Below are positions 1 to 8,521 of a DNA stretch of 37,809 nt, one piece after another; the first letter of the stretch is position 1, and each line of letters starts with the position of its first letter. The notes under the pieces were generated by a model that made no database searches, was not told the origin of the DNA, and saw nothing but the letters and a program-made list of their open reading frames with translations. Source of the DNA: Verrucomicrobium sp. BvORR034. Its GTDB lineage: Bacteria; Verrucomicrobiota; Verrucomicrobiia; Verrucomicrobiales; Verrucomicrobiaceae. The DNA is taken from the NCBI RefSeq assembly GCF_000739635.1, contig NZ_BATQ01000024.1, positions 1-37,809 of the forward strand. The letters run 5' to 3'. The translations under genes were made by a program, and so were the position numbers.

Positions 1-261
1 CTTCCAGTAGGCGTCTTCAACGGTGGGATCCACCGCTTCCGCGACGCCCTTGCCCGTAAGGCCGCCTGCTACGGCACCAATTGCTCCGCCTACGATCACG
101 CCCGCCGGACCTCCCACTGCGCCAATGGCGGCACCAGCAGCGGCTCCTCCGGCTGCGCCAATTCCGGTGCCAACGGGATGGGCTCCTGGTTCACCCGAAA
201 GAGGGTCCTCGTTTCGGTCGCCGTCGGGGGGATTCTGCCTCTGTGTTTGTGAAGTGCTCAT
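1..261 (-). CDS. Glycine-zipper protein, 3' part outside window
   Basis: The reading frame starts with ATG at 261 and runs off the window start after 87 codons, so only the N-terminal part is seen. It begins MSTSQTQRQNPPDGD, contains DPLSGEPGAHPVGTG, and then has a long Gly/Ala-rich stretch (about residues 35-70) in which glycines recur every four residues, the pattern of a glycine zipper able to form paired membrane helices. It ends in EAVDPTVEDAYWK, a tail shared with small bacterial proteins of unknown function that continue with an ENY...RPY type motif. No clear ribosome binding site is visible. It lies 46 bp downstream of the GlsB-like gene on the same strand, so the two may be co-transcribed in a stress or envelope context. 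The plus-strand ORFs over this stretch are low-complexity shadows. Confidence 0.72.
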   Translation of the reverse strand, partial: MSTSQTQRQNPPDGDRNEDPLSGEPGAHPVGTGIGAAGGAAAGAAIGAVGGPAGVIVGGAIGAVAGGLTGKGVAEAVDPTVEDAYWK

Positions 262-307
262 GGGATTGTTTTTTTATTTTATTGTTCGTGTTCAGTTTTC
301 AGTTGGG

Positions 308-565
308 CTACGCCATCCGGCGTCGACCTGTCGCCACCCGGTAAAGGGCCAGCAGCAAAATAGCCCCGACCACGGAGGCGATGAACCCCACGGGTTCACC
401 TTCATTGTACCAACCCAGGGTCCGGCCAAGGAAGCCGGCGAGAAGGGCGCCTACGACGCCGATCACCATGGTGATAAAGATCCCGCCGGGGTCTTTCCCG
501 GGCATCAGCAGCTTGGCGACTGCTCCTACGATAAGGCCGATGACCAACATCCAAATGAATGACAT
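308..565 (-). CDS. GlsB/YeaQ/YmgE family membrane protein
   Basis: This 85-residue protein has three hydrophobic segments (about residues 3-20, 29-50 and 58-76) separated by short polar turns. The family signature is present: G-x-x-x-G-x-x-A-K-L near residues 10-19, then PGKDPGGIF, then a Gly-rich second helix with GFLGR. Length and layout match the transglycosylase-associated / GlsB / YeaQ family of small inner-membrane proteins that are often stress induced; their molecular role is unknown. It starts at ATG 565, without a visible Shine-Dalgarno sequence, and precedes the glycine-zipper gene on the same strand. Family assignment is confident; function is not. Confidence 0.9.
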   Translation of the reverse strand: MSFIWMLVIGLIVGAVAKLLMPGKDPGGIFITMVIGVVGALLAGFLGRTLGWYNEGEPVGFIASVVGAILLLALYRVATGRRRMA

Positions 566-976
566 ATTTTTAGGTGGTTGAGTTTGAGCGGGCCTGGGCC
601 CAGTGCCATGAGATCGGCATTTTATGGTGTCGCGCGTCTACATTATTTTTACTAAATAGAGATTTGGGAGTAGGCTCATTGAACCAAAGGGTGTCTTGGT
701 GGAGCAAACATCGCCGAAGTCTGCATGGATGCGCTACAAGGCACAATCGGAAGGGTGTTGGGGTGAGTTGTCCAGAAGCCGTTGAGACAGAAGCTGCATC
801 CTCCACCCCCAGACCATATGACGGCTGTTCTGAATTTCAGCTGCCGATGGGAGACGGTGCGTCACGTTTGGCGTTCGAGTGAATCAGCCCGCCGGGACAA
901 TTTAGAGAGGATGAGGTTGGAGCAGCCAGCGTGGGAACGGGCACCGATCAGCTGGTGCATACGGCCTTGTCTAACC
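566..976. other. Divergent intergenic region, no gene seen
   Basis: This stretch separates the minus-strand GlsB-like gene from the plus-strand hydrolase and should hold both promoters, but I cannot place convincing -35/-10 pairs. The only clear structure is a short interrupted palindrome at 590-601 (GGGCC-TG-GGCCC), 25 bp upstream of the GlsB-like start. An open frame continuous with the hydrolase extends back to 782, but it lacks protein-like character and I do not count it as coding. Confidence 0.5.
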
Positions 977-2191
977 ATGATTCCAACTCTCATCCTGCAA
1001 ACCTGGCTCCTAAGTTTGATGTCCCTGGGCATCGTCGGGGCCGCCGCTTATTTCGGGAACAAGTGGCAGCAGGCTTGCTGGGGCTGGGATCCTGGCCTCT
1101 CCGTTTCTGTGTTCGCGCCCAACTGGGGGTTCAACGAGCAGACGGCTTTGCTGTTCGCGGCAGTCCTGATGTTTATACTGACTCTATGGGGCGGTGGATT
1201 CATCGGGGCGGTGCTTCGCGTGATCCGTCCCGCAAAAGGGAATGCCGCAAATGACCCGAGGAATGCGCCAAAACCCACAGCGCGACATCACCTGAAGAGA
1301 CCGGACGGCTCGCACCTTTATGTCGAAGTGCACGGTGCAGCAGATGGAATTCCGCTTGTGCTCACCCATGGGTGGGGGCTGAACAGTGCTGAATGGAATG
1401 ATCTCAAGCGTGATCTGGGAGATAAATTCCGTTTGATTGTATGGGACGAACCAGGATTGGGCCGGTCGCGCCGACCTTCGAACCGCGACTACTCGATCGA
1501 AAAGCTGGCCCACGATCTGCATGCTGTCGTGGAGTTGGCAGGACGCGGTAAGACACCCGTGGTTCTTGTGGGCCACAGCATTGGGGGAATGATCAACCTG
1601 ACCTTTTGCCGCCTGTATCCAAACTCTCTGGGAACGAAAGTGATGGGGATCGTGCTGACCCATACCACCCCTACGAATCCAGTGCGTACCACTTCAGGGG
1701 CGGCGTTGTACACCGCCCTGGAAACTCCCGTTCTGAGGCCGCTGATGTATCTCACGATTGCCGTTTCACCCCTTCTTTGGATTTTCAACTGGATGTCATA
1801 TCGAAACGGACTGGCCCATCTCTCCGTGATGCGTGGGTCTTTCGCCGGGACAGAAACGTGGGAGCAGGTGGACTTTGCAGCGAGTTTTCAGACACAAGCA
1901 TCTCCGGCCGTCGTCGCACGGGGAATGCTTGGGATGATGAGTTACGACGCGCTCTCCACTTTGCCCGCCATCGCCATTCCCACCTTGATCGTGGCTGCGG
2001 ACAAGGACTCAACCACCCTGCCTGAGGCAAGCAAGGTCATGGAGGCGAACATCCCCAGTGCCCGCATGATAACCCTCTCACCTGCGAAACACCTGGGACT
2101 GATTGAGCATCATCAAACCTTCGCCGACGCAGTCAGCGAGTTCGCTTACATGTGCCGGGCGAAGTGCTCTGTGAGATTCGAAAAGCAATGA
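977..2191 (+). CDS. Membrane-anchored alpha/beta hydrolase
   Basis: The protein is 404 residues from ATG 977. I chose this start because it opens directly with a hydrophobic helix (residues 3-25), and a second helix follows at about 57-82; the in-frame extension upstream to 782 is not hydrophobic and looks non-coding. From about residue 105 it is a classic alpha/beta hydrolase: oxyanion-loop motif HGWG at 131-134, nucleophile elbow GHSIGG with Ser201, acid in AADKD (Asp342 or Asp344), and catalytic His372 in AKHLGL. A cap-like insertion lies between roughly 235 and 300. The fold indicates an esterase, lipase or related hydrolase acting near the membrane; the substrate cannot be told. A strong inverted repeat follows the stop codon. 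Confidence 0.85.
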   Translation: MIPTLILQTWLLSLMSLGIVGAAAYFGNKWQQACWGWDPGLSVSVFAPNWGFNEQTALLFAAVLMFILTLWGGGFIGAVLRVIRPAKGNAANDPRNAPKPTARHHLKRPDGSHLYVEVHGAADGIPLVLTHGWGLNSAEWNDLKRDLGDKFRLIVWDEPGLGRSRRPSNRDYSIEKLAHDLHAVVELAGRGKTPVVLVGHSIGGMINLTFCRLYPNSLGTKVMGIVLTHTTPTNPVRTTSGAALYTALETPVLRPLMYLTIAVSPLLWIFNWMSYRNGLAHLSVMRGSFAGTETWEQVDFAASFQTQASPAVVARGMLGMMSYDALSTLPAIAIPTLIVAADKDSTTLPEASKVMEANIPSARMITLSPAKHLGLIEHHQTFADAVSEFAYMCRAKCSVRFEKQ

Positions 2192-2193
2192 CG

Positions 2194-2240
2194 CTTGCGC
2201 CATCCCAGCGGGCCGGCCCAGTCGCTGGGCTTGGTGCAAG
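2194..2240. repeat. Imperfect inverted repeat after hydrolase gene
   Basis: The left arm at 2194-2210 (CTTGCGCCATCCCAGCG) pairs with the right arm at 2223-2240 apart from about three positions, around a GGCC-rich 12-nt loop. It begins three bases after the hydrolase stop. No T-tract follows, so it is not a textbook intrinsic terminator; it may be a transcript-end hairpin or a REP-like element. Confidence 0.55.
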
Positions 2241-2285
2241 GGGTCGCAGAGGAAGCTCATTCGCAGAACATCCTGGACGCCATTT

Positions 2286-3185
2286 ATGCCGATCACCCCC
2301 CAATCCCTTTCTTTGGAGGAGCGCCGTGTCCGACGGGCGGCCCGAAGAGAGGCGCAGCGTGAGGCAAACTTGGAGCGCTCGCAGAAAATGCACGTCGCGC
2401 GGCTGGAGAACGGTACAAGTGTGGAGGATCCGGATGAGTCCTGCTTGCAAAGGTACAATGTAGGCTGTTCAGGATGGTTCTACTGGCACTGGCGTGGCGA
2501 TTTTTACCCTGCGGACATGCCAACGAGCCGATGGTTTGAACATTACTTAACTCAATTCCAGACTGTGGAGCTCAACGCTCCTTTTTATTCATGGCCTACC
2601 ATCGGGGCGGTAAAGAAGTGGCTGACACAGGCAGGGGACAGCCGGTTGATATACACCGTGAAGGTTTGCGAGCTCATCACGCATGTGAAGCGTTTCGTTT
2701 CCACCAAAACGTTGGTGAAAGACTTTGGGCACATCGGTGACCTGCTGGGGAACAGAATGGGATGTTTTCTCTTTCAACTCCCTCCAGGCTATGATTACAC
2801 TCCTGCACGCTTGAAGGCCATCGTGAGTCAGCTCGACCCCCGATTCAGGAATGTGGTGGAGTTTCGCCACCGGAGTTGGTGGAATGAAGTGGTGTACGAT
2901 GCCTTTGAAGGTGCCGGGATCATCTTCTGCTCATGCAGCGGGCCCCGGCTGCCGGATCAGCTGGTCAAAACCTCGAACGAGATTTATCTGCGTTTCCACG
3001 GCACATCCCAATGGTACCGCCATAACTATACGACCGATGAATTGGCCGTCTGGGTAGACCGCGTCAAAAATTCCGGGGCAGAACGCGTATGGGCCTATTT
3101 CAACAATGATCGGGAAGGGAACGCTATCAGAAACGCGCAGGAGTTCCTCTCGCTACTGGGGCAGGACCGTCAGATATGCGCATGA
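2286..3185 (+). CDS. DUF72 (YecE-like) protein
   Basis: This 299-residue protein carries the DUF72/YecE fold, a TIM-barrel-like domain of unproven function. Family landmarks appear in order: NVGCSGWFYWHW near residue 59, then FYP, TVELNAPFYSWP near 95, TVKVCELITHVKR, FLFQLPPGY near 165, VVEFRHRSWW near 195, YLRFHGT near 238, and a C-terminal VWAYFNNDREGNAI. The first 45 residues are an unusual charged extension rich in Arg, Ala and Glu, probably a helix. The start ATG 2286 is the first one in frame. It lies 94 bp after the hydrolase on the same strand and 62 bp before the dehydrogenase, so the three may be one unit. Family certain, biochemical role unknown. Confidence 0.88.
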   Translation: MPITPQSLSLEERRVRRAARREAQREANLERSQKMHVARLENGTSVEDPDESCLQRYNVGCSGWFYWHWRGDFYPADMPTSRWFEHYLTQFQTVELNAPFYSWPTIGAVKKWLTQAGDSRLIYTVKVCELITHVKRFVSTKTLVKDFGHIGDLLGNRMGCFLFQLPPGYDYTPARLKAIVSQLDPRFRNVVEFRHRSWWNEVVYDAFEGAGIIFCSCSGPRLPDQLVKTSNEIYLRFHGTSQWYRHNYTTDELAVWVDRVKNSGAERVWAYFNNDREGNAIRNAQEFLSLLGQDRQICA

Positions 3186-3247
3186 GATGCCCATCGGGTG
3201 GGTAACGAATTGGGGCCGGGCAAAGAAGCTTCGGCGATCACGAGGGT

Positions 3248-4420
3248 ATGAAGGCACTTTGTTGGCATGGAAAGTCGGACGTGCGGGTGGACTCGGTTCC
3301 CGACCCGAAAATCATAGATCCCACCGACGCGATCATTAAGGTTACAGCCACGGCCATTTGCGGATCAGACCTGCATTTGTTCGATGGTTTCATGCCCACC
3401 ATGGAGGCTGGAGACATCCTTGGGCATGAGCCCATGGGCGTGGTTGTGGAAGTGGGGGCTGGGGTGAAGAAACTCCGCCCCGGTGATCGGGTGGTAGTGC
3501 CATTCACCATCTCCTGCGGAAGCTGTTTCTTCTGCAATAAAGGCCTTTACTCCTGTTGCGATACCTCCAATCCCAATGCGGAAATGGCCCGCAAAGTGAT
3601 GGGGCAGTCGCCCGCGGGTCTTTTTGGCTACTCCCATATGTTGGGGGGCTTTGCCGGTGGTCAGGCGGAGTACTTGCGCGTCCCCTACGCAGATGTGGGT
3701 CCGGTGACGATCGAATCCGACCTCCCGGATGACAAGGTGCTTTTCCTTTCAGACATCTTCCCCACGGGCTACATGGCTGCAGAGAATGCGGAGATCGAGC
3801 CGGGAGATACCGTGGCGGTTTGGGGTTGTGGTCCTGTAGGCCAGTTCGTTATCCAGAGCTGCTGGATCATGGGGGCAGGCCGTGTGATTGCCATTGATCG
3901 CGTACCAGAGCGACTGGCCATGGCAGCGAGTCACGGCAAGGCGGAAACGCTCAACTTCGACAATGATGACATCTACGAATGTCTCATGAGCATGACCAAC
4001 GGCCGAGGTCCGGACCGTTGTATTGATGCCGTGGGCACAGAGGCCCATGGAACGGGTAGCTTCGATGCAATTATCGACAAAGCAAAGGCGGCAGTCATGT
4101 TGGGGACAGACCGGCCTCACGTGTTGCGGCAGGCCATCCAGTGTTGCCGGAAGGCGGGCACCATCTCCATACCCGGCGTCTATGTGGGATTGCTGGACAA
4201 CATGCCCTTCGGTGCCGCAGTGAACAAGGGGCTGACGTTCAAGATGGGGCAGACCCACGTTCAGCGGTATCTCCGCCCCCTGCTTTCCCGCATTGAGAGT
4301 GGAGAGATAGATCCCTCCTTTGTGATCACTCACCGTCTGCCTCTGGAGAAGGCTCCGGATGCCTACAAGATGTTCCGCGACAAGCAGGATGGCTGTGTGA
4401 AAGTGGTGCTGAGCCCATGA
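3248..4420 (+). CDS. Zinc-dependent alcohol/formaldehyde dehydrogenase
   Basis: This is a 390-residue medium-chain dehydrogenase/reductase. Catalytic-zinc ligands are visible as Cys38 (AICGSDLH) and His60-Glu61 (ILGHEPMG); the structural zinc site has Cys90, Cys93, Cys96 and Cys103/104. The Rossmann motif [12 protein letters not shown] lies near residues 190-205 and should bind NAD(H). The long insertion with [16 protein letters not shown] and the acidic [10 protein letters not shown] region resemble glutathione-independent formaldehyde dehydrogenases and related FDH-like enzymes, so oxidation of an aldehyde or alcohol is likely. A purine-rich GAGGGT abuts the ATG at 3248. It follows the DUF72 gene by 62 bp. 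The family is sure; the exact substrate is not. Confidence 0.92.
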   Translation: MKALCWHGKSDVRVDSVPDPKIIDPTDAIIKVTATAICGSDLHLFDGFMPTMEAGDILGHEPMGVVVEVGAGVKKLRPGDRVVVPFTISCGSCFFCNKGLYSCCDTSNPNAEMARKVMGQSPAGLFGYSHMLGGFAGGQAEYLRVPYADVGPVTIESDLPDDKVLFLSDIFPTGYMAAENAEIEPGDTVAVWGCGPVGQFVIQSCWIMGAGRVIAIDRVPERLAMAASHGKAETLNFDNDDIYECLMSMTNGRGPDRCIDAVGTEAHGTGSFDAIIDKAKAAVMLGTDRPHVLRQAIQCCRKAGTISIPGVYVGLLDNMPFGAAVNKGLTFKMGQTHVQRYLRPLLSRIESGEIDPSFVITHRLPLEKAPDAYKMFRDKQDGCVKVVLSP

Positions 4421-4439
4421 CGCGGGGGAGAATCTTGCG

Positions 4440-4604
4440 ATAACCGCCTGTCCGGAAGTGTTGTTGGGTCACCCAGTCAAATCGGCGGTTGGAGACATAG
4501 TGCATCATTATCTGGTGGCTGATTCGATTCGGCAGCCACCAGCCCAGTCGCAGGTTGAAATAGGCAACGGAGAAGAACATCCGCTGATTCGGACCAAATG
4601 ACGA
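4440..4604 (-). pseudogene. Possible protein remnant, patatin-like (weak)
   Basis: On the minus strand, in frame with and directly after the aldo/keto reductase stop codon, about 50 codons read without a stop. The segment FNLRLGWWLPN preceded by GPNQ resembles a motif of large membrane-associated patatin-like proteins, as I recall them. Nothing upstream or downstream completes such a protein, and the frame continues antisense into the dehydrogenase gene. It may be a decayed gene end or chance. Confidence 0.2.
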
Positions 4605-5702
4605 TCAGCTGGTTGGTGGCTCAGGTGTCGGTGCGTTCTTGGCGATCAGGCCTTCATTCTTGAGTTCTGCCCAAAACGCGGCCGGGATCTGCACTTTCAT
4701 GGAAGCCGCGTTCTCCGTGACTTGCTGAGCGGTGCGGGCACCGGGGATGGTGGCCGATACGGTGGAAGGTGCGGTTGTAAACTGCAACGCGGCGGTGCGC
4801 AGATCAGTGCCATGCTTGCTGGCGAGGGCGCTGATGCGGGCACGTTTTTCCTTGAAGCCCTCCGGCATCTTGCCTCGGTAGTCATAGCGATCCAATCCTG
4901 CCAGGAAACCCGCATTCAGCGGAGCGCCCACCACAATGGAGACACCATGCGCATCGCAGGCAGGAAAGAGACGGTTGAGGGCATCCTCATGAAACATCAG
5001 GGAGTATTGCGTGGCGGAAAGGAAGATATCGGGATCGGCCACCTTCAGCGTCGCAAGGGCGGGCTCGATCGTGTTGACGCCCAGACCCCAGGCCTTGATG
5101 AGGCCTTCTTCGCGCATCTTGGTCAGCGCCGGCATCGCTCCTTTTGCGGCAATGTTAAAGTACTCGGTCCAACGTTCGCCGAGGTCATCGTTGTCGGGCG
5201 ACAGGTCATGAATGAAGACGATGTCGATGCTCTCGACACCCAGTCGTTGCAGACTGTCCTCAATGGAACGGCGCACGCCATCGGCAGAGTAGTCATAGGT
5301 GTGGACGAAAGGGGAGGGGGCTTTCCACAGGAGCTTGTCGCTCGGCTGGCCCGGTTTCAGAAGACGTCCGACCTTGGTGGAGATGAGGTAGTCTTCGCGC
5401 TTCTGAGTGTGCAGAAAGTGGCCAAAGCGCCGCTCGCTCAGCCCCAGGCCGTACCAGGGTGAGGTGTCGAAATACCGCACGCCGTTGGCCCAGGCGGCTT
5501 CGAGAGTTTCCTCCGCTTGGGGGTCAGGTGTGGGCTTGAATCCGTTGCCAATGGCGACACCGCCAAGGCCAAAACGGTGGGGGGGACGGTAGTGGGCGCG
5601 GGTCTCAGATGAAGTTTGGGAAAGCGCAGGGGCCGCGGCGGCCGCAGCACTCAAGGCCGCTGTAGCAAGGAAACTACGTCGGGTGGCGGTGTTTGTTTTC
5701 AT
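4605..5702 (-). CDS. Exported aldo/keto reductase (aldose dehydrogenase-like)
   Basis: This 365-residue protein starts at ATG 5702 with a twin-arginine type leader: Arg8-Arg9-Ser-Phe-Leu followed by an Ala-rich hydrophobic stretch ending near PALSQ, so it is probably exported folded with its cofactor. The rest is an aldo/keto reductase: GLGGVAIGNG near residue 45, catalytic Asp79 and Tyr84 (FDTSPWYG), Lys110 (ISTKVGR) and His165 (FIHDLSPD). LGLSERRFG and the AVNTIEP-like segment (LGVNTIEPAL) are typical of D-threo-aldose 1-dehydrogenase / L-fucose dehydrogenase relatives, suggesting oxidation of a sugar or sugar alcohol. A Pro-rich tail ends the protein. It lies 317 bp downstream of the shikimate dehydrogenase-like gene on the same strand. 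Confidence 0.9.
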   Translation of the reverse strand: MKTNTATRRSFLATAALSAAAAAAPALSQTSSETRAHYRPPHRFGLGGVAIGNGFKPTPDPQAEETLEAAWANGVRYFDTSPWYGLGLSERRFGHFLHTQKREDYLISTKVGRLLKPGQPSDKLLWKAPSPFVHTYDYSADGVRRSIEDSLQRLGVESIDIVFIHDLSPDNDDLGERWTEYFNIAAKGAMPALTKMREEGLIKAWGLGVNTIEPALATLKVADPDIFLSATQYSLMFHEDALNRLFPACDAHGVSIVVGAPLNAGFLAGLDRYDYRGKMPEGFKEKRARISALASKHGTDLRTAALQFTTAPSTVSATIPGARTAQQVTENAASMKVQIPAAFWAELKNEGLIAKNAPTPEPPTS

Positions 5703-6019
5703 GGCTGGAACCAGTAGGTGGCTGAAGATTCAGTTCGTCTGCGGAGAATTCAGATCGCTATGAGCTTGCCCCAGGTCCGCTGTCGGGAGGCGGGGCCGCC
5801 TTCACGAAGAAGGAGGAGATACTCCCTGAAAGGTGTTCGTCTCCCCTGACGTCTGTGGACCTTCGAAAGTGTGGGGAGATCCAGGGATCGAAAATGCCTG
5901 GTGGGTTTGTTTCATGAAGCCTGGGCACGTCTCTTCACACAGCCGTTACCCTGCCATGACTGGTGTTCAGGCCATCACTCTTGCGCTCGCAGCGTGACTT
6001 CGGCCGCGGGCAAAGATGC
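5703..6019. other. Intergenic region, no gene seen
   Basis: This lies between two minus-strand genes. ORFs on both strands are short, compositionally odd and match nothing I recognise. No intrinsic terminator with a T-tract is visible after the upstream gene. It should hold the promoter of the aldo/keto reductase, which I cannot place. Confidence 0.45.
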
Positions 6020-6847
6020 TCAACTCTGCCTGGCAAAAGCCGCCGCACGAGTGATGAGATGGGGCTCCGGACGGAGGCCGGTGTAGAGCACGAACTGCTC
6101 GACCGCTTGCAGGACGATGACGTCTGCCCCTGAAATGCACGGTTTGCCAAGCGTGCCTGCTAGCTGGATCAGCGGTGTTTCAGCGGGAATGGCCACGACA
6201 TCGAAGACGGCGTGTGCCGCCCGCACTTGTGCTTCTGTGAAAGCCAGTCGCGCAGCCTCTGGGCCGCCGGTCATGCCAATCGGCGTGACGTTGATCAAGA
6301 GGCCGGGGGTTTCATCCCCGAGTTCCTGCTTCCAGGCGTAACCGTACTGGGATGCCAGCGCGGGACCCGCAGCTTCATTGCGAGCCACGATGACGCCCTT
6401 GGCGAATCCCGCATCGCGCAGAGCGCAGGCCACCGCCTTGGCCATGCCGCCGCTTCCGCGCAGTGCAAAATCGAGACCTGTGGAGATGGCACGTGATTTC
6501 AGAAGGGAGAAGACAGCAGTATAGTCGGTGTTGTAGCCCCGGAGTTTCCCTTCGGTATTGACGATGGTGTTCACCGACATGATGCCTTCAGCGGAAGGTT
6601 CCAGCCCGTCGAGGTATTCGATGCAGTCTTCCTTGAAGGGCATGGAGACGGCACAGCCCCGAACGCCCAAGGCTCTGATTCCCGTGATCGCCCCCGCGAG
6701 GTTTCCAGTGGTGAACGCCTTGTAAACAAAGTTCAGCCCCAACTCCCGATAGAGGTAATTGTGAAACCGGGTGCCGAAGTTTCCCGGCCGCCCCGAGAGC
6801 GACATGCAAAGCTGGGTGTCTCTGTTGATGTAGGATTCCATGAGCAT
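6020..6847 (-). CDS. Shikimate dehydrogenase-like protein, HI0607 type
   Basis: The 275-residue protein matches the shikimate dehydrogenase superfamily, most closely the HI0607-type branch, as I recall it: INRDTQLCMSLSGRPGNFG at the start, YKAFTT, GCAVSMPFKE (the catalytic Lys region), SVNTIVN, GYNTDY (conserved Asn/Asp), a GSGGMAKA nucleotide-binding loop near residue 133 and SGADVIVLQAVEQF at the end. HI0607-type enzymes use NADP and act only weakly on shikimate, so this copy may not serve aromatic amino-acid synthesis and its true substrate is unknown. Two ATGs lie close together (6847 and 6841); I keep the first. It is 84 bp downstream of the glycosyltransferase operon on the same strand, which may be incidental. 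Confidence 0.9.
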   Translation of the reverse strand: MLMESYINRDTQLCMSLSGRPGNFGTRFHNYLYRELGLNFVYKAFTTGNLAGAITGIRALGVRGCAVSMPFKEDCIEYLDGLEPSAEGIMSVNTIVNTEGKLRGYNTDYTAVFSLLKSRAISTGLDFALRGSGGMAKAVACALRDAGFAKGVIVARNEAAGPALASQYGYAWKQELGDETPGLLINVTPIGMTGGPEAARLAFTEAQVRAAHAVFDVVAIPAETPLIQLAGTLGKPCISGADVIVLQAVEQFVLYTGLRPEPHLITRAAAFARQS

Positions 6848-6931
6848 CGGTTGCTGGGGTTGTTGCTCCGTCGAGTCTTTGGGCTCAACGTTAGGCCTTG
6901 GTGAGTTGATGTGAAACCTTCCCTCCGGAGA

Positions 6932-8443
6932 CTAATGTCGGCAAGTCAGTGTTGTTTGCTTGTTGGGGGGGCCTGGTCCGACTTCGATAAACTTGACACT
7001 TGCCAGTTTGACTGACCGTCGGGTGGTCAGCGTGCACTCGCCCAAGAAGTCGCTGCCATTTGCTTTCAGGAGGCAATGGGTGCCACGAATTCTCAGGTGC
7101 AAGTTGCCTGCCTGCACTCCCCAATCGCCGGTCTGATTGCCTGAGGGATCAGCGACCAGGCCGGTGGATTGCAGCGTTACAGTTGTGCTCAAAGCGTTGG
7201 CTCTTTTGCTGATGCCGGATATCGAGATTGCATAGTGGCCATCCTCAGTCACTCGGCGATGAATTTGGTCGTCTCCATCTGAACGCTCCGAAAGAAGTGC
7301 GCCATGAAACGCGCCTTGAGTGACCCCTTGCCAGACTCCTTGAGCGTCATCTTCGCAGACAAATTCCCAAAAGGCATGATCGTGAGTCTGAAGTACAAGC
7401 CGTGACCCGTGGGGGTGCCACCAACGAAAAGTCCCTGAGGAGTCATGAATCACACCATCCTGACCCAAGCTGAGAAAGTGGCACTCGCCGGCGGCCGATT
7501 TGAGCGCGTAGTGCTTTTCCTTCTCGAATTGACGGAGGATCTTCTTTTCCCCGTCATGTTGTTGGCGGCGGAGGCGTTCGACCCCAGTGGGCCAAAGCTG
7601 ACGCAATTCCGACAGGTGGGTCAGGCATTCTTCTTCAGCATTGAAGCTGTGAATTCTTGGGTTGTGGCTTATTCGCCACTTCGCCCCGTGTCGGTGCTGG
7701 AAGAGAAGCTCGCCGGTGGTGGGGTGGAACTGGATCATCGTCCTTTGCTGTAGCCTTTGCATCGGGTGCGGGGCCATGGCGAAGGGCTCATTGAGCAGCT
7801 TCCACGCAAAGTAGAAGGACTCCTTGTCCCCATAGAACAGCCGGTAGTAGTAGTCCGAGTGTTCATTGAGATGCATGGCGAGGTTGAGCGCGCGCCAATG
7901 CCTTCCTTTGTTGACCAGCACCTGGCCACTCTCAACTTCCCAATCCTCCTCCGCCGGTGTCAGGCCGAAAGCCCGCCAAGCTTTACGTCCTCGCGCATGA
8001 CGGTTCTGATCGGGCCAGAAAAGCGCCCCTCGGTCCAAATAGTCAGGGTTCTGGAACACTGAGGTCGGATCAACCATGGGTACGTTGTCGGCATCCAACA
8101 GCAATACTTCCTTGAAAGAACAGTGTAGCATCGCGAACACCTTGAGTTCCCATCCCTTTAGGATCTTTACAGGGTGCCTTTCACGAACAGCAAGCGCGTC
8201 AACGAGCGTGGCGGACGGAAACTTCTCACTCAGCAGCTTTCGTATGTCTCCCGGCATCTCGTCCTCTCCCAGGTGCCATACTTCCACGGGCAACGAGCAA
8301 CCCGTGGCTTGGAGCCGGTGCAAGAGCACCCACAGGCACGGGAGCAAGGTGTCCCCACCGGCTGCAATCACGATCCCTTGGTCGGAAAAGTGGGGAGGGC
8401 AGGGAGGAATAACCTCAATGAATTGCCGACGGATGTCCGTCAT
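6932..8443 (-). CDS. MNN1-like glycosyltransferase with repeat modules
   Basis: The protein is 503 residues from ATG 8443; an in-frame GTG at 8476 would add 11. Residues about 20-285 form a GT-A glycosyltransferase of the mannosyltransferase/MNN1 (GT71-like) kind: GIVIAAGGD at the start, SLPVEVWHLG, GWELKVFAML, the metal-binding LLLDADN (Asp117/Asp119 from ATG 8443), ESGQVLVNK, and GDKESFYFAW. The acceptor and sugar are unknown. After it come two copies (about 305-385 and 400-475) of a beta-rich module, also found in the 1183-aa protein of this operon. It is the last gene of a three-gene minus-strand operon, 78 bp after the DTD-family gene, and probably works in cytoplasmic or membrane-side glycan assembly. 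Start choice is uncertain because neither start has a strong Shine-Dalgarno sequence. Confidence 0.82.
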   Translation of the reverse strand: MTDIRRQFIEVIPPCPPHFSDQGIVIAAGGDTLLPCLWVLLHRLQATGCSLPVEVWHLGEDEMPGDIRKLLSEKFPSATLVDALAVRERHPVKILKGWELKVFAMLHCSFKEVLLLDADNVPMVDPTSVFQNPDYLDRGALFWPDQNRHARGRKAWRAFGLTPAEEDWEVESGQVLVNKGRHWRALNLAMHLNEHSDYYYRLFYGDKESFYFAWKLLNEPFAMAPHPMQRLQQRTMIQFHPTTGELLFQHRHGAKWRISHNPRIHSFNAEEECLTHLSELRQLWPTGVERLRRQQHDGEKKILRQFEKEKHYALKSAAGECHFLSLGQDGVIHDSSGTFRWWHPHGSRLVLQTHDHAFWEFVCEDDAQGVWQGVTQGAFHGALLSERSDGDDQIHRRVTEDGHYAISISGISKRANALSTTVTLQSTGLVADPSGNQTGDWGVQAGNLHLRIRGTHCLLKANGSDFLGECTLTTRRSVKLASVKFIEVGPGPPNKQTTLTCRH

Positions 8444-8521
8444 CGCCTGTATTTCTGATTCCTCGGCCGGACTCACGTGGAAGATTTTAGGATGGATTTG
8501 GCGGAGTTTTTTGTGAGCTGC

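Noticed and set aside
23-562. 179-codon plus-strand frame at the window start
   Set aside because: It is Pro/Ala-rich and antisense to the glycine-zipper and GlsB-like genes.
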